Source: Clostridium beijerinckii
Lineage (GTDB): Bacteria > Bacillota > Clostridia > Clostridiales > Clostridiaceae
Direction of reading: 5' to 3'
DNA: 64,000 nt
NCBI GenBank assembly: GCA_003129525.1
Contig: CP029329.1
Location: forward strand, 3,146,501 to 3,210,500
Both the position numbers and the translations under genes were made by a program. Every line of letters starts with the position of its first letter. The stretch's first letter is position 1. The notes below the pieces were generated by a model. The model saw only the letters and a program-made list of their open reading frames with translations, had not been told where the DNA came from and searched no databases. Positions 47,724-56,873 of the stretch are shown piece by piece.

Positions 47724-48218
47724 TTAAACAAGGTGACTTCTACGTTCCATAAAAACTACATCATGCCATGTCTTATTATCCATCTTTGCTATTTTTTCTC
47801 TTATACCCACAATTCTAAAGCCGCACCTTTTATGTAATTCGATGCTCACTTCATTTTCTCTTATAATTCCAGATTGTAGAGTCCAGTATCCCTTTTCTTC
47901 TGACTCTTCAATTACCTTTTTAAGAAGAGCTTTACCAATGCCAAAGCCTCTATATTTTTCTCCAATATATACGCTTACTTCTGCAACTCCCATATAAACA
48001 CATCTACTTGAGGTCTTGCTTAAAGCAACCCACCCTAATACAATCCCCTGTTCTGAACGTGCAACTAATCTACATGATTGAATATGTCCACTATCCCATT
48101 CTTCAAAAGTTGGAACTTCTGTTTGAAATGTTGCTTTTTTCGTATTTATGCCTTCTAAATATATATCTCCAACTTGATTCCAATCTGTATTTTTCATTTT
48201 ATTAATCTCATAATCCAT
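47724..48218 (-). CDS. GNAT acetyltransferase, phosphinothricin acetyltransferase-like
   Basis: A 164-residue GNAT enzyme of the PAT/MnaT type, acetylating amino compounds with acetyl-CoA. The acetyl-CoA loop is SVYIGEKYRGFGIGKALL; GWVALSKTSSRCVYMGVAE and the late ELHKRCGFRIVG segment match the family. I start at ATG 48218, five bases after GGGGTGA; the earlier GTG lies inside that site. The natural substrate (methionine sulfone-like or other amines) is unknown. Confidence 0.85.
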   Translation of the reverse strand: MDYEINKMKNTDWNQVGDIYLEGINTKKATFQTEVPTFEEWDSGHIQSCRLVARSEQGIVLGWVALSKTSSRCVYMGVAEVSVYIGEKYRGFGIGKALLKKVIEESEEKGYWTLQSGIIRENEVSIELHKRCGFRIVGIREKIAKMDNKTWHDVVFMERRSHLV

Positions 48219-48319
48219 TCTTCTCACCCCTAGTTACATTATCTATATTATTATTTCGTAATTGTATTAAGCATATGATATATATAAATAACATATTGAC
48301 TTGTTAGACTTTTAATATT

Positions 48320-49120
48320 TTATTCTTTATCAAAATCTCTTCCAATATCACTTGCTGTATGTGAATCTGAGCCATATACTTTTTTAACTTCATATTTTTC
48401 TACTAATTCTTTAAAAATATCAGATACATAAATTTCACCACAATATGGTTTTCTAAGACCTGCAGTGTTAACATCTACTTCATAATCTCTTTTCTTTATT
48501 TCTTTTATTATTTCCTCTAAAAGATATCTATTTTTATATTGCTCAGGATATAACTTATTAAAAATTCTTATTAAATTAGGATGTCCAATACGTTTTGGCT
48601 TAAATTCTCCCAAATCAGCTTTTATTGCTTTAAGCAATGATTCATAATATTTATCATAAACTTTTTCAGTATTCCCTAAAGCTTTTATAGCCCTTTCAAA
48701 GCCTTCTATACCATCAATATCAGTAAACTCATTTCCTATTTTTATAAAATGCACTGATAACAAGCCGTCTTCTAACTTAGGACCATATGTATTTAACATT
48801 TCTGTTGTTTCATCTTCATAGCCTTCCAGAAAATCTACTTCAAGACCTCTATTTATCTTTATTTTGCCACTAAATTTTATCTTTATTTTATCTAGATCTT
48901 CAAAATATCTTTCTATAATTTCCTTTGATGGAGCACATTCATCTAAAAACTTTATATCATCCATAAAATAAGCTGGGAATGGCATATGTTCAGTAAAAGT
49001 TATTTCTTCTAAGCCTTCTATAAGTGCCTTTTCTACATACATTTCAAAAGTATCTTTAGTTCCATGTGGGCAATATGGTGAATGCATATGCCCATCTCTT
49101 ATTATTCTTTGATTCTTCAT
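48320..49120 (-). CDS. PHP-family histidinol-phosphatase (HisJ/HisK type)
   Basis: A 266-residue metal-dependent phosphatase. The amino-terminal PHP motif DGHMHSPYCPHG holds the first metal ligands, followed by TFTEHMPFP, GLEVDFLEG, LLSVHFI, IGHPNLIRIF, and VYGSDSHTASDIG near the end, the full HisJ pattern. It would remove phosphate from histidinol phosphate in histidine synthesis. It is not in a his operon here. The ribosome site is weak. Confidence 0.87.
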   Translation of the reverse strand: MKNQRIIRDGHMHSPYCPHGTKDTFEMYVEKALIEGLEEITFTEHMPFPAYFMDDIKFLDECAPSKEIIERYFEDLDKIKIKFSGKIKINRGLEVDFLEGYEDETTEMLNTYGPKLEDGLLSVHFIKIGNEFTDIDGIEGFERAIKALGNTEKVYDKYYESLLKAIKADLGEFKPKRIGHPNLIRIFNKLYPEQYKNRYLLEEIIKEIKKRDYEVDVNTAGLRKPYCGEIYVSDIFKELVEKYEVKKVYGSDSHTASDIGRDFDKE

Positions 49121-49205
49121 AATCTTCTTAAGCTAAAGGTAATAATTTATATTAAACCTCCACTAAATTTAACCACCTTTCCATTTATGACTAAAATATA
49201 TAACT

Positions 49206-49343
49206 TTATTTATCCTCACGAAGTAAATATTCATTATTTTCTAAATCCTTAAAGGAAAACATTTTACCATATGGCATAATCATTAAGTTTCCTACTTCTA
49301 CAGAATTATTTTTCATCTCAATATAAGCTTTATCTAAATTTGT
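49206..49343 (-). pseudogene. VOC/glyoxalase-family remnant
   Basis: Downstream of the GNAT stop, in another frame, the sequence reads TNLDKAYIEMKNNSVEVGNL, then MPYGKMFSFKDLENNEYLL and a stop. This is the carboxyl-terminal half of a vicinal-oxygen-chelate (glyoxalase-like) domain. Stops precede it in that frame, and no start exists. It is a degraded gene whose front is missing. Confidence 0.6.
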
Positions 49344-49819
49344 TCATATTCATACATATGATAATTGCATTCCTGCATCCCTAATGATTTATATGTAGCT
49401 TTTGCATTGAAATTTTCTTTTTCTACATATAATCTAATTCCTATTACACCTTCACTGTCATCACAAATTTTCTTTACATGATTATATAATTCTTTAAATA
49501 TACCTTTTCTTCTATACTCTGAATCTACATAAACACTTTGAACCCAAAGAAACATTCCATTTCTCCAATCGCTCCACTCATAGGTATACATGATTTGTCC
49601 CACCACTTTATCATTTATTGTATAAACGTAATATTGGCCTTTACTTCCATCTGATAATATTGCCTCCACACCTTTAGTAAGCGTTTCTATGTTCAGTTCT
49701 TTATCTTCTGTCTCCTTTGCTAAATTATAATTAAACTTAACTATAATTTCTAAATCTTCTATTTTGGCTTTTCTTATTCTGACTGAATTTGAATTTTCAT
49801 AATTAGTTGTATTACTCAT
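49334..49819 (-). CDS. GNAT-family N-acetyltransferase
   Basis: A 161-residue GNAT protein. The conserved acetyl-CoA pocket is in VYVDSEYRRKGIFKELYNHV (QSVYVD strand, RRKGI loop), and the carboxyl half has ENFNAKATYKSLGMQECNYHMYEY. An amino-terminal Asn/Ser stretch precedes VRIRKAKIEDLEII. GGAGG lies 6 bases before the ATG. The substrate is unknown. Its 3' end touches a VOC-family remnant. Confidence 0.83.
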   Translation of the reverse strand: MSNTTNYENSNSVRIRKAKIEDLEIIVKFNYNLAKETEDKELNIETLTKGVEAILSDGSKGQYYVYTINDKVVGQIMYTYEWSDWRNGMFLWVQSVYVDSEYRRKGIFKELYNHVKKICDDSEGVIGIRLYVEKENFNAKATYKSLGMQECNYHMYEYEQI

Positions 49820-49909
49820 TTGCTTCCTCCATGTTATTTATTACCTATATTTTAGCATTTAAATCTTATGTTATATAGTATTTTTATTATTTTATACAAA
49901 AATAATAGT

Positions 49910-49962
49910 GCACTCCGAAAGGTTGAATAAAAAAATAATTCTACCTTTCAGGGTACACTTTC
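49910..49962 (-). terminator. imperfect hairpin downstream of the first ABC exporter operon
   Basis: AGTGCACTCCGAAAGGT and ACCTTTCAGGGTACACT are inverted with three mismatches, flanking an A-rich loop, about 130 bases after the operon end. It could be a terminator or an operator. Confidence 0.4.
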
Positions 49963-50089
49963 TAATTTAATTATTTTAATAACTTTTAATTGATTCAAAT
50001 ATTTTTTGTTTAATTTCTAAGCATTATTTATATTTAAAATTTATTATAAAAGTAATATTAATCTCTAATTTCCTTTGCAAATATTTATC

Positions 50090-52021
50090 TTATACTACCT
50101 CATTATCTAAATTTGCTCCAGTAAATTGACTATTATAAAGATCTGCATAAAAACCATTCTTAGCAAGAAGTTCATTATGGTTACCCATTTCAATAATACT
50201 TCCCTTATTCATAACAAGTATTAATTCTGCATCTCTAATTGTAGAAAGTCTATGGGCAATTACAAAACTTGTTCTATTTTTCATAAGCTCTGTCATAGCT
50301 CTTTGTATATAGATTTCTGTTCTTGAATCAACACTACTTGTAGCTTCATCAAGTATCATAATACTTGGATTTGCAAGTATTGCTCTTGCTATAGTAAGAA
50401 GTTGTTTTTGACCTTGTGATATATTTGAAGCTTCTTCATTTAATATTGTATTGTATCCATCCGGAAGAGTTTTAATAAAGTGATGTGCATGAGCTGCTCT
50501 AGCTGCCTGCATAACCTCTTCTTCTGTTGCACCCTTTTTACCATAAGCGATATTATCCATTATAGTACCATTAAATAACCAAGTATCTTGGAGTACCATA
50601 CCAAACATATTATGTAATTCTCCACGTTTAATGTCTCTTATATCCACACCATCAATTGTAATCGAACCCTCACTTATTTCATAGAAACGCATAAGCAAGT
50701 TAACAAGAGTAGTTTTACCTGCACCTGTTGGTCCAACAATTGCAATTGTATGACCTTGTTTTACATCAATATTCATGTTCTTAATAAGAGATTCTTCTGC
50801 TTTATAGCTAAAATCAACATTTTCAAATTTAACTTCTCCCTTAGGAAACTCTATAATTTTAGCATCAACAGCATCTGGTAATTCTTCAATTTCATCTAAA
50901 AGCTCGAAAACACGTTCAGCAGATGCAACTGTAGATTGAATTATATTAGCAATATTAGCAGTTTGAACTATCGGTTGAGTAAACTGACTTGAATATTGAA
51001 TAAACGCTTGAATATCACCAATACTAATTTTACCTTGTGTTGCCAAATATCCGCCAACAACAGCAACTATTACATATCCTATATTACTTACAAATCTCAT
51101 CATAGGCATTATTATTCCAGATATGAACTGAGCTTTCCATCCTGCATTATAAAGTCTATCATTAATATCTTCAAACTCTTTAATTGAATCATTTTCATGC
51201 CCAAAAGCCTTAACAATTTTGTGGCCTGTATACATTTCTTCAACATGACTATTAAGTGCTCCGATTTCTTTTTGTTGAGCCGCAAAATATTTCTGAGAAT
51301 GTTTTGCAACCAAAGCTGTTATACCAACATAAAGTGGCAGCGTTAAAATAACAACTAATGTCATTAATGGGCTTATTGTTAACATCATAATTATAACTCC
51401 AACAATGGTAACAATAGATGTAATAAGCTGCGTTAAGCTTTGTTGCAATGTTGTTGAAATATTATCAACATCATTTGTTACACGACTTAATATATCACCA
51501 TGAGTTCTTGCGTCAAAAAATTTAAGTGGTAGACGCGAAAGCTTATCTTCAACCTCTTTCCTCAAATTATAAACAGTTTTTTGTGCAACTCCAGCCATGA
51601 TATATTGTTGGAAAAATCCAAAAAGTGTACTTATTAAATATAATCCTAGTAATAATAAAATAATATTCTTTATATATGGAAAGTCTATGCTAGGTATTGG
51701 AACTCCAGCTGGTTTACCAGCCTTCAGCAAAGCAGCATTTTGAGCTATAGCTGTATATTTTCCTACCAAACCTTCAACCAATCTAGTTATTGCCTTACCA
51801 GAAATTTTAGGACCTACTATAGTAAAAATAGTACTCATTATTGCAAATACAAATACTAGTATAAACTTAACTCTTTGTGGTTTTAAATAACCTAAAAGTC
51901 TTTTTAATGTTCCTTTGAAATCTTTTGCTTTTACTTTAGGTCCGGCAAATGATCCCATTGGTCCACCACCTGAGCGTCCCATACCTCCGCCCGATTTGTT
52001 GTTTCTATTATTTTCACTCAT
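50090..52021 (-). CDS. ABC half-exporter (permease-ATPase), second subunit of pair 1
   Basis: A 643-residue ABC exporter subunit. A Gly-rich head (NNRNNKSGGGMGRSGGG) is followed by six membrane helices (about 50-340). The ATPase has Walker A GPTGAGKTT, signature ISQGQKQLLTIARAI and Walker B IMILDEATSSVD, a canonical site. It overlaps the partner gene by 4 bases (ATGA). The partner and the MarR gene upstream suggest a heterodimeric multidrug exporter like LmrCD/BmrCD. Confidence 0.9.
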   Translation of the reverse strand: MSENNRNNKSGGGMGRSGGGPMGSFAGPKVKAKDFKGTLKRLLGYLKPQRVKFILVFVFAIMSTIFTIVGPKISGKAITRLVEGLVGKYTAIAQNAALLKAGKPAGVPIPSIDFPYIKNIILLLLGLYLISTLFGFFQQYIMAGVAQKTVYNLRKEVEDKLSRLPLKFFDARTHGDILSRVTNDVDNISTTLQQSLTQLITSIVTIVGVIIMMLTISPLMTLVVILTLPLYVGITALVAKHSQKYFAAQQKEIGALNSHVEEMYTGHKIVKAFGHENDSIKEFEDINDRLYNAGWKAQFISGIIMPMMRFVSNIGYVIVAVVGGYLATQGKISIGDIQAFIQYSSQFTQPIVQTANIANIIQSTVASAERVFELLDEIEELPDAVDAKIIEFPKGEVKFENVDFSYKAEESLIKNMNIDVKQGHTIAIVGPTGAGKTTLVNLLMRFYEISEGSITIDGVDIRDIKRGELHNMFGMVLQDTWLFNGTIMDNIAYGKKGATEEEVMQAARAAHAHHFIKTLPDGYNTILNEEASNISQGQKQLLTIARAILANPSIMILDEATSSVDSRTEIYIQRAMTELMKNRTSFVIAHRLSTIRDAELILVMNKGSIIEMGNHNELLAKNGFYADLYNSQFTGANLDNEVV

Positions 52022-53793
52022 GATAATTCCTCCTCTGAAAGCTGTGAAGATACAATTTCATGATATATCTTACAGCTAGTTAAAAGTTCCTTATGAGTTC
52101 CCATTCCTACAATTTCACCCTCATCTAAAACTATAATTCTATCTGCATCCATAACAGTTGCAACTCTTTGAGCAATAATAAGAACTGTAGCTTTTGCTGT
52201 TTCCTCTTTAAGTGCTGCACGAAGTCTTGCATCAGTTTTAAAGTCAAGAGCTGAAAAACTATCATCAAAAATATATATTTCAGGCTTTCTAACTAAGGCA
52301 CGTGCTATAGATAAACGTTGTTTTTGTCCACCAGATACATTCGTTCCTCCTTGAGCAATGATATGATCATAACCCTTTTCCATTCCATTAACAAAATCTG
52401 TGGCTTGTGCAACAGTTGCTGCATGATGAATTTCTTCCATTGTTGCATCATCTCTACCATATTTAATATTTTTCGCAATTGTTCCAGAAAATAGTACAGT
52501 CTTTTGAGGAACGAAACCTATTTTAGCTCTTAAGTCTTCTTGGCTCATTTCTCTAACATCTACACCATCTACTAATACTGATCCAGTAACTGCATCATAA
52601 AAACGTGGAATCAAATTTATTAAGGTAGATTTACCTGATCCTGTACCTCCAATAATAGCTGTTACTTCACCAGGCTTAGCACTAAATGTTATATTGCTAA
52701 TTGCTGGTTGTTCTGCACCTGGATAGCTAAAACTCACATCTTTAAATTCAACATATCCACTTTCTTTATCTGCCACTATAGCCATCTTCGGATCCAGTAT
52801 TTCTGGCTCCATTTCTAATACTTCATTTATTCTTATTGCAGAAGCCTGAGCTCTTGGTATCATTATAAATACCATAGCAAGCATTAAGAATCCAAATAAG
52901 ATTTGCATTCCATATTGCATAAATGCTATTAACGAACCAACTTCCATACTGCCCGCATCCACCCTTTTTCCACCAAACCAAATAATAGCAACTGTTGTAA
53001 CATTCATAATTAACATCATCACTGGCATTAAAAATGCCATTATTTTATTTACTTTTACAGCATTATTCATAAGATCAGTATTAGCATTATCAAATCTAAC
53101 TTTTTCAGTATCTATACGGTTAAAAGCACGTATTACACGAATTCCAGTAAGTCCTTCACGTAATACAAGATTTAATTTATCTATTTTCACTTGCATCAAT
53201 TTAAATAGTGGCATAGCAAATTTAAGAGTTACGCCTATAATAATTCCAAGTAACGGAATTACAACTGCAAAAATCCAAGTTAAACCTGTATCCTCTCTTA
53301 AAGCCATAACAATTCCACCTAGAGCAGTTAATGGTGCAAAAAGCATAATAGAAAAAATCATTACTGTTACTGCTTGAATCTGAGTTACGTCATTTGTAGT
53401 CCTTGTTATAAGTGTCGCAGTACCTACTTTATCAAATTCATGTAGCGAAAATCCTTCAACTTTAGCAAATAATTTATTACGAATAATTCTACCGAACCCC
53501 ACTGCAGTTCTTGATGATAAGAGTGTAGATAGAACTGAGCATAGAGCACTTCCTGCTGAAACAAGTAACATTATTCCACCTATTCTAAGAATATAATCTA
53601 CACCACTATATTCACCACTGAACCCTAAAAATGAAATAGTTTGAACTACATCCTTTTGTACTATACCTTTGTCGACTATATCAGCCATCAATGTTGGTAA
53701 ATATAGGTTTGCAAGCACTTGAGTGAAAATTAATATAACTATTAAAACTATATATATTGTATATTGCTTTAGAAACCTAAAAAGTTTAATCAT
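52018..53793 (-). CDS. ABC half-exporter (permease-ATPase), first subunit of pair 1
   Basis: A subunit of about 591 residues. Six membrane helices are followed by an ATPase domain with GGTGSGKST, signature VSGGQKQRLSIARAL, and IYIFDDSFSALDF in place of the catalytic DE; the Glu-to-Asp change (FDDS) is typical of the degenerate site in heterodimeric exporters. I start at ATG 53793, with GGAG nine bases upstream. It lies 21 bases after the MarR gene and probably forms an operon with it. Confidence 0.9.
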   Translation of the reverse strand: MIKLFRFLKQYTIYIVLIVILIFTQVLANLYLPTLMADIVDKGIVQKDVVQTISFLGFSGEYSGVDYILRIGGIMLLVSAGSALCSVLSTLLSSRTAVGFGRIIRNKLFAKVEGFSLHEFDKVGTATLITRTTNDVTQIQAVTVMIFSIMLFAPLTALGGIVMALREDTGLTWIFAVVIPLLGIIIGVTLKFAMPLFKLMQVKIDKLNLVLREGLTGIRVIRAFNRIDTEKVRFDNANTDLMNNAVKVNKIMAFLMPVMMLIMNVTTVAIIWFGGKRVDAGSMEVGSLIAFMQYGMQILFGFLMLAMVFIMIPRAQASAIRINEVLEMEPEILDPKMAIVADKESGYVEFKDVSFSYPGAEQPAISNITFSAKPGEVTAIIGGTGSGKSTLINLIPRFYDAVTGSVLVDGVDVREMSQEDLRAKIGFVPQKTVLFSGTIAKNIKYGRDDATMEEIHHAATVAQATDFVNGMEKGYDHIIAQGGTNVSGGQKQRLSIARALVRKPEIYIFDDSFSALDFKTDARLRAALKEETAKATVLIIAQRVATVMDADRIIVLDEGEIVGMGTHKELLTSCKIYHEIVSSQLSEEELS

Positions 53794-53814
53794 TAGTATC
53801 ATCTCCATTTATCA

Positions 53815-54258
53815 TTATTTTTTTTCTTCATTACTTAAAAGCTTTTTAAGTATATCTAATCCTTCAAATATTTTTTGAAGTTCTTCTTTCGTTCCTTGAT
53901 TCATTATATTCTCAATATCTTTTTCAAATCGCCTATGAAAACTTTTATGCATCTCTTCAAAGTTTGACGATATGCTTACATAAACTACCCTCTTGTCATC
54001 TTTACTTCTTTCTCTTATCACCATTTGCTGCGCCTCAAGTCTATCTATCATTCCAGATACTGTACTATTGGATAAGGAAAGATGCTTGCTAAGTTCTGTT
54101 ATCTTCATCTTCTTATTTTTACTCAAAAGTCCAATTATCATACCTTGTGGAGCAGACATACCTGTATCACTACATGATTTTTTTATATTATGTTTAAATA
54201 AACGTATTACCTCTTGAAAAAGCCTTGCAACTTCTATGCTTTCATTTAATGTTTGCAT
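53815..54258 (-). CDS. MarR-family regulator of ABC exporter pair 1
   Basis: A 147-residue winged-helix repressor. The recognition region is ITELSKHLSLSNSTVSGMID followed by RLEAQQMVIRERSKDDKRVV, the MarR wing. AAGGAAG precedes the ATG. It is the first gene of a MarR-ABC-ABC operon and has a 46-bp imperfect palindrome 20 bases upstream, so it probably represses its own operon until it binds a drug. Confidence 0.9.
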   Translation of the reverse strand: MQTLNESIEVARLFQEVIRLFKHNIKKSCSDTGMSAPQGMIIGLLSKNKKMKITELSKHLSLSNSTVSGMIDRLEAQQMVIRERSKDDKRVVYVSISSNFEEMHKSFHRRFEKDIENIMNQGTKEELQKIFEGLDILKKLLSNEEKK

Positions 54259-54278
54259 TTAACCACTTCCTTCTATTT

Positions 54279-54324
54279 ACTTCGCAAATGAAATATTCGT
54301 ATACAAACATTTCGTTTACGAAGT
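54279..54324 (-). promoter_or_regulatory. 46-bp palindromic operator upstream of marR-ABC operon
   Basis: ACTTCGCAAATGAAATATTC and its near-complement GAAATGTTTGTATAC side meet at a central GTATAC; outer arms ACTTCG/CGAAGT are perfect. About 21 of 26 bases of the half-sites agree. The distance to the MarR start fits an autoregulatory operator. Confidence 0.65.
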
Positions 54325-54444
54325 AATTATAGTCTCATAAGTATTTTCTGTCAATGCTTATTCAGTTAATAGTTAACTATTAATTATTAGCTATTCTAGA
54401 TAAAATTTCTCATAATTTATATAATCCCCCATTTCCTATAAATA

Positions 54445-54482
54445 AAAAGACTTCGCATAATAAATTTTATACGAAGTCTTTT
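54445..54482 (-). terminator. hairpin AAAAGACTTCG...CGAAGTCTTTT
   Basis: A strong stem with T-rich ends on both sides, between the MarR operator and the 118-residue membrane protein gene. It probably ends transcripts from the right. Confidence 0.65.
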
Positions 54483-54502
54483 ATTAATAAATACTATATA
54501 AC

Positions 54503-54550
54503 GTAAAAATACCAATCTTACGACATCAATATCATAGGATCGGCATTTTT
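54503..54550 (-). terminator. terminator of the 118-residue membrane protein gene
   Basis: AAAATGCCGATC pairs imperfectly with GATTGGTATTTTT on the minus strand, immediately after the stop codon and ending in a T run. Confidence 0.6.
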
Positions 54551-54556
54551 GAAAGT

Positions 54557-54913
54557 TTAATTAATAGATTTTAAATATTCTTTAACACTTGGCGAAAATG
54601 CTATAACATAGATGCTTCCAGCATATACTGATATTGCAATAATAGACATTACATCGAATGAAAATTGAACTACTATAAGAATTAATAAGCATAGTACAAT
54701 AGATAATATAATTATCATTATAATCTTAGCCCATTTTTTGCCTTTAAATGTAAAATATAAAAGTATTCCTTCTAATCCAGTTCTAATAATTCCTGAAATT
54801 AAATCTATACCTCCATTGATAAAATAACTAGATAAAGCTGAGATTAAACTGATTGCCAATAATATTATTGCCATTGTTAAAAATATTTTTTTCCCCTTTT
54901 CTAATTTCTCCAT
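54557..54913 (-). CDS. hypothetical membrane protein (four helices)
   Basis: A protein of 118 residues with four hydrophobic stretches (about 10-32, 35-58, 62-82, 88-105) and few charges, probably an integral membrane protein. I start at ATG 54913, five bases after GGAGG; a longer start would use that site as codons. It follows the second ABC exporter pair in the same direction. The family was not recognised. Confidence 0.72.
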   Translation of the reverse strand: MEKLEKGKKIFLTMAIILLAISLISALSSYFINGGIDLISGIIRTGLEGILLYFTFKGKKWAKIIMIIILSIVLCLLILIVVQFSFDVMSIIAISVYAGSIYVIAFSPSVKEYLKSIN

Positions 54914-54963
54914 AATTTCCTCCATATATTATAATTTCTTATCTTAAATCCTTTATTCCTGTT

Positions 54964-55002
54964 TCAAATATTACCATTTACTATATAACCAATTGTAAGC
55001 AT
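54964..55002 (-). CDS. possible 12-residue micro-ORF with strong ribosome site
   Basis: A complete AAGGAGG lies 5 bases before ATG; the frame encodes MLTIGYIVNGNI and stops. It lies between the second ABC exporter pair and the small membrane protein gene. It may be a leader peptide or the stump of a lost gene. Confidence 0.3.
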   Translation of the reverse strand: MLTIGYIVNGNI

Positions 55003-55028
55003 AGAAACCTCCTTAAAATATGACATTT

Positions 55029-56870
55029 TTATCCTTGATGTAGTTTTCCCATTTGGCTTATCACCATTTTATAATATTGTCCCTTTTTATTCATAAGACT
55101 TTTATGATTTCCACTTTCTAATATTTTTCCATCACCAATTACCATAATGTAATCTGCATCTCTAATAGTTGACAAACGATGTGCTATCAAAAAGCTTGTG
55201 CGATTCTTCATTAATCTTAACAATGCATGCTGAATGTCTTTTTCAGTTTTTGTATCAACACTACTAGTTGCTTCATCTAAAATTAAAATAGGACTGTCAC
55301 ATAGTACTGCTCTAGCAATAGATATGAGTTGGCGTTGCCCTTGACTTAAATTATCTGTAGCTCCAGACACCATTGTATTATACCCTTTTGGTAATTTATC
55401 AATAAAATCGTGAGCATGAGCTATTTGGGCTGCATTAATCACCTGTTCATTTGTTGCCTCCTTTTGTGAGTAACGAATATTGTCCATAATTGTACCAGTA
55501 AAAAGATTGGTGTCTTGTAGCACTACTGAAAAACATCTCCTAAGACTATTTCTTTTTAAATTTGTAATTGATTCATTATCAATTAAAATCCTTCCACTGT
55601 CTGCATCATAAAAACGAGTAAGAAGATTTACAATAGTAGTTTTCCCTGCACCAGTTTCTCCTACTAACGCAACTGTTTCTCCTGCTTTGACTCTAAAACT
55701 TACATTATTTAATATAGGAGTAGACTTGTCATATGAAAAATATACATTTTCAAAAGTAACATCTCCATTTGGATGTTCCATATCCAGAGCATTTTCCATA
55801 TCAGATGGCTCCTCTTCACTATCCAAAATTTCAAAAACACGTTCTGCTCCAGCAAGTGCCGATTGAATAGTATTAAACATGCCTGCAACAGAGTTAAGTG
55901 GGTGTGAAAATTGTTTTGAATAACTCATAAAACTAACCACGGTTCCAATTGTTAAACCGTATCCTACTGATAATACACCACCAACAATAGCTACAATTGC
56001 GAAAATTAAATTGTTTATAACATTCATAAGTGGCATCATATATCCAGACCATACCTGTGCCTTATTACTGCTTTCATACAGTTTTTCATTAATCTCTTCA
56101 AACTGTTTTAAAACATCTTGTTGCTTACCAAAAGCTTTTACCATTTTTAGTCCCAGTATATTTTCCTCAATTACTCCATTAAGTGAACCAAGACTTTGCT
56201 GCTGTGATAAAAAATAAGCACGACTTTTCGTTGCAATTACACGTGTTAAAATTATCACTAGAGGAATACATAATAAAACAACGAGTGTAAGAGGTACATT
56301 TAGTGTTATCATCACTGCAAAAGATCCCACTAGTGTTAAAACACTTGATATTAATTGTGTAGTTGTTTGTGAAATAGTAGAACTAATATTATCTACATCA
56401 TTAGTAATTCTACTCATTGTATCACCATGAGAGCGAGTATCATAGAATTTCAGCGGAAGTTTTTGCATCTTTTCAAAAAATTCTGTACGTATCACAAGCA
56501 CAAGCTTTTGTGAAACTTTAAGCATAATAACTCCATTGAGACATGAAATAAGCCAATTTACTATATATAAGGCCACAATTATCATTAAAAGCCACATAAG
56601 CATTTGTGTGTCCACTGTTCTAGTTGCAATTTTAAAGGTATTAAATGTTTTTCCTATAAAATAAGGAATTGCAACGGAAATTACTGATGAAAAAGCTGTA
56701 AGTATCATAGCCACAAAAATGGTTTTAGCAAAGCGCATATATATTTTTATAATACGAATTAATGTACTTTTTGTATTTTTAGGTTTTGCAGTTGGTGCAA
56801 AACGGTTCCCACTTATTTTTCTACTCATAGATGGTACTTTTGCTTCCGCTTTAGAAAACTGTTGTGTCAT
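55029..56870 (-). CDS. ABC half-exporter, second subunit of pair 2
   Basis: A 613-residue subunit with six membrane helices and an ATPase having Walker A GETGAGKTT, signature LSQGQRQLISIARAV and Walker B ILILDEATSSVD (canonical site). It follows the partner gene by 3 bases, with GGAGG before ATG. It is similar in layout to the 643-residue subunit of pair 1, including the basic Gly/Pro/Ala-containing head, so the pairs look like paralogues. Confidence 0.9.
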   Translation of the reverse strand: MTQQFSKAEAKVPSMSRKISGNRFAPTAKPKNTKSTLIRIIKIYMRFAKTIFVAMILTAFSSVISVAIPYFIGKTFNTFKIATRTVDTQMLMWLLMIIVALYIVNWLISCLNGVIMLKVSQKLVLVIRTEFFEKMQKLPLKFYDTRSHGDTMSRITNDVDNISSTISQTTTQLISSVLTLVGSFAVMITLNVPLTLVVLLCIPLVIILTRVIATKSRAYFLSQQQSLGSLNGVIEENILGLKMVKAFGKQQDVLKQFEEINEKLYESSNKAQVWSGYMMPLMNVINNLIFAIVAIVGGVLSVGYGLTIGTVVSFMSYSKQFSHPLNSVAGMFNTIQSALAGAERVFEILDSEEEPSDMENALDMEHPNGDVTFENVYFSYDKSTPILNNVSFRVKAGETVALVGETGAGKTTIVNLLTRFYDADSGRILIDNESITNLKRNSLRRCFSVVLQDTNLFTGTIMDNIRYSQKEATNEQVINAAQIAHAHDFIDKLPKGYNTMVSGATDNLSQGQRQLISIARAVLCDSPILILDEATSSVDTKTEKDIQHALLRLMKNRTSFLIAHRLSTIRDADYIMVIGDGKILESGNHKSLMNKKGQYYKMVISQMGKLHQG

Positions 56871-56873
56871 AGA

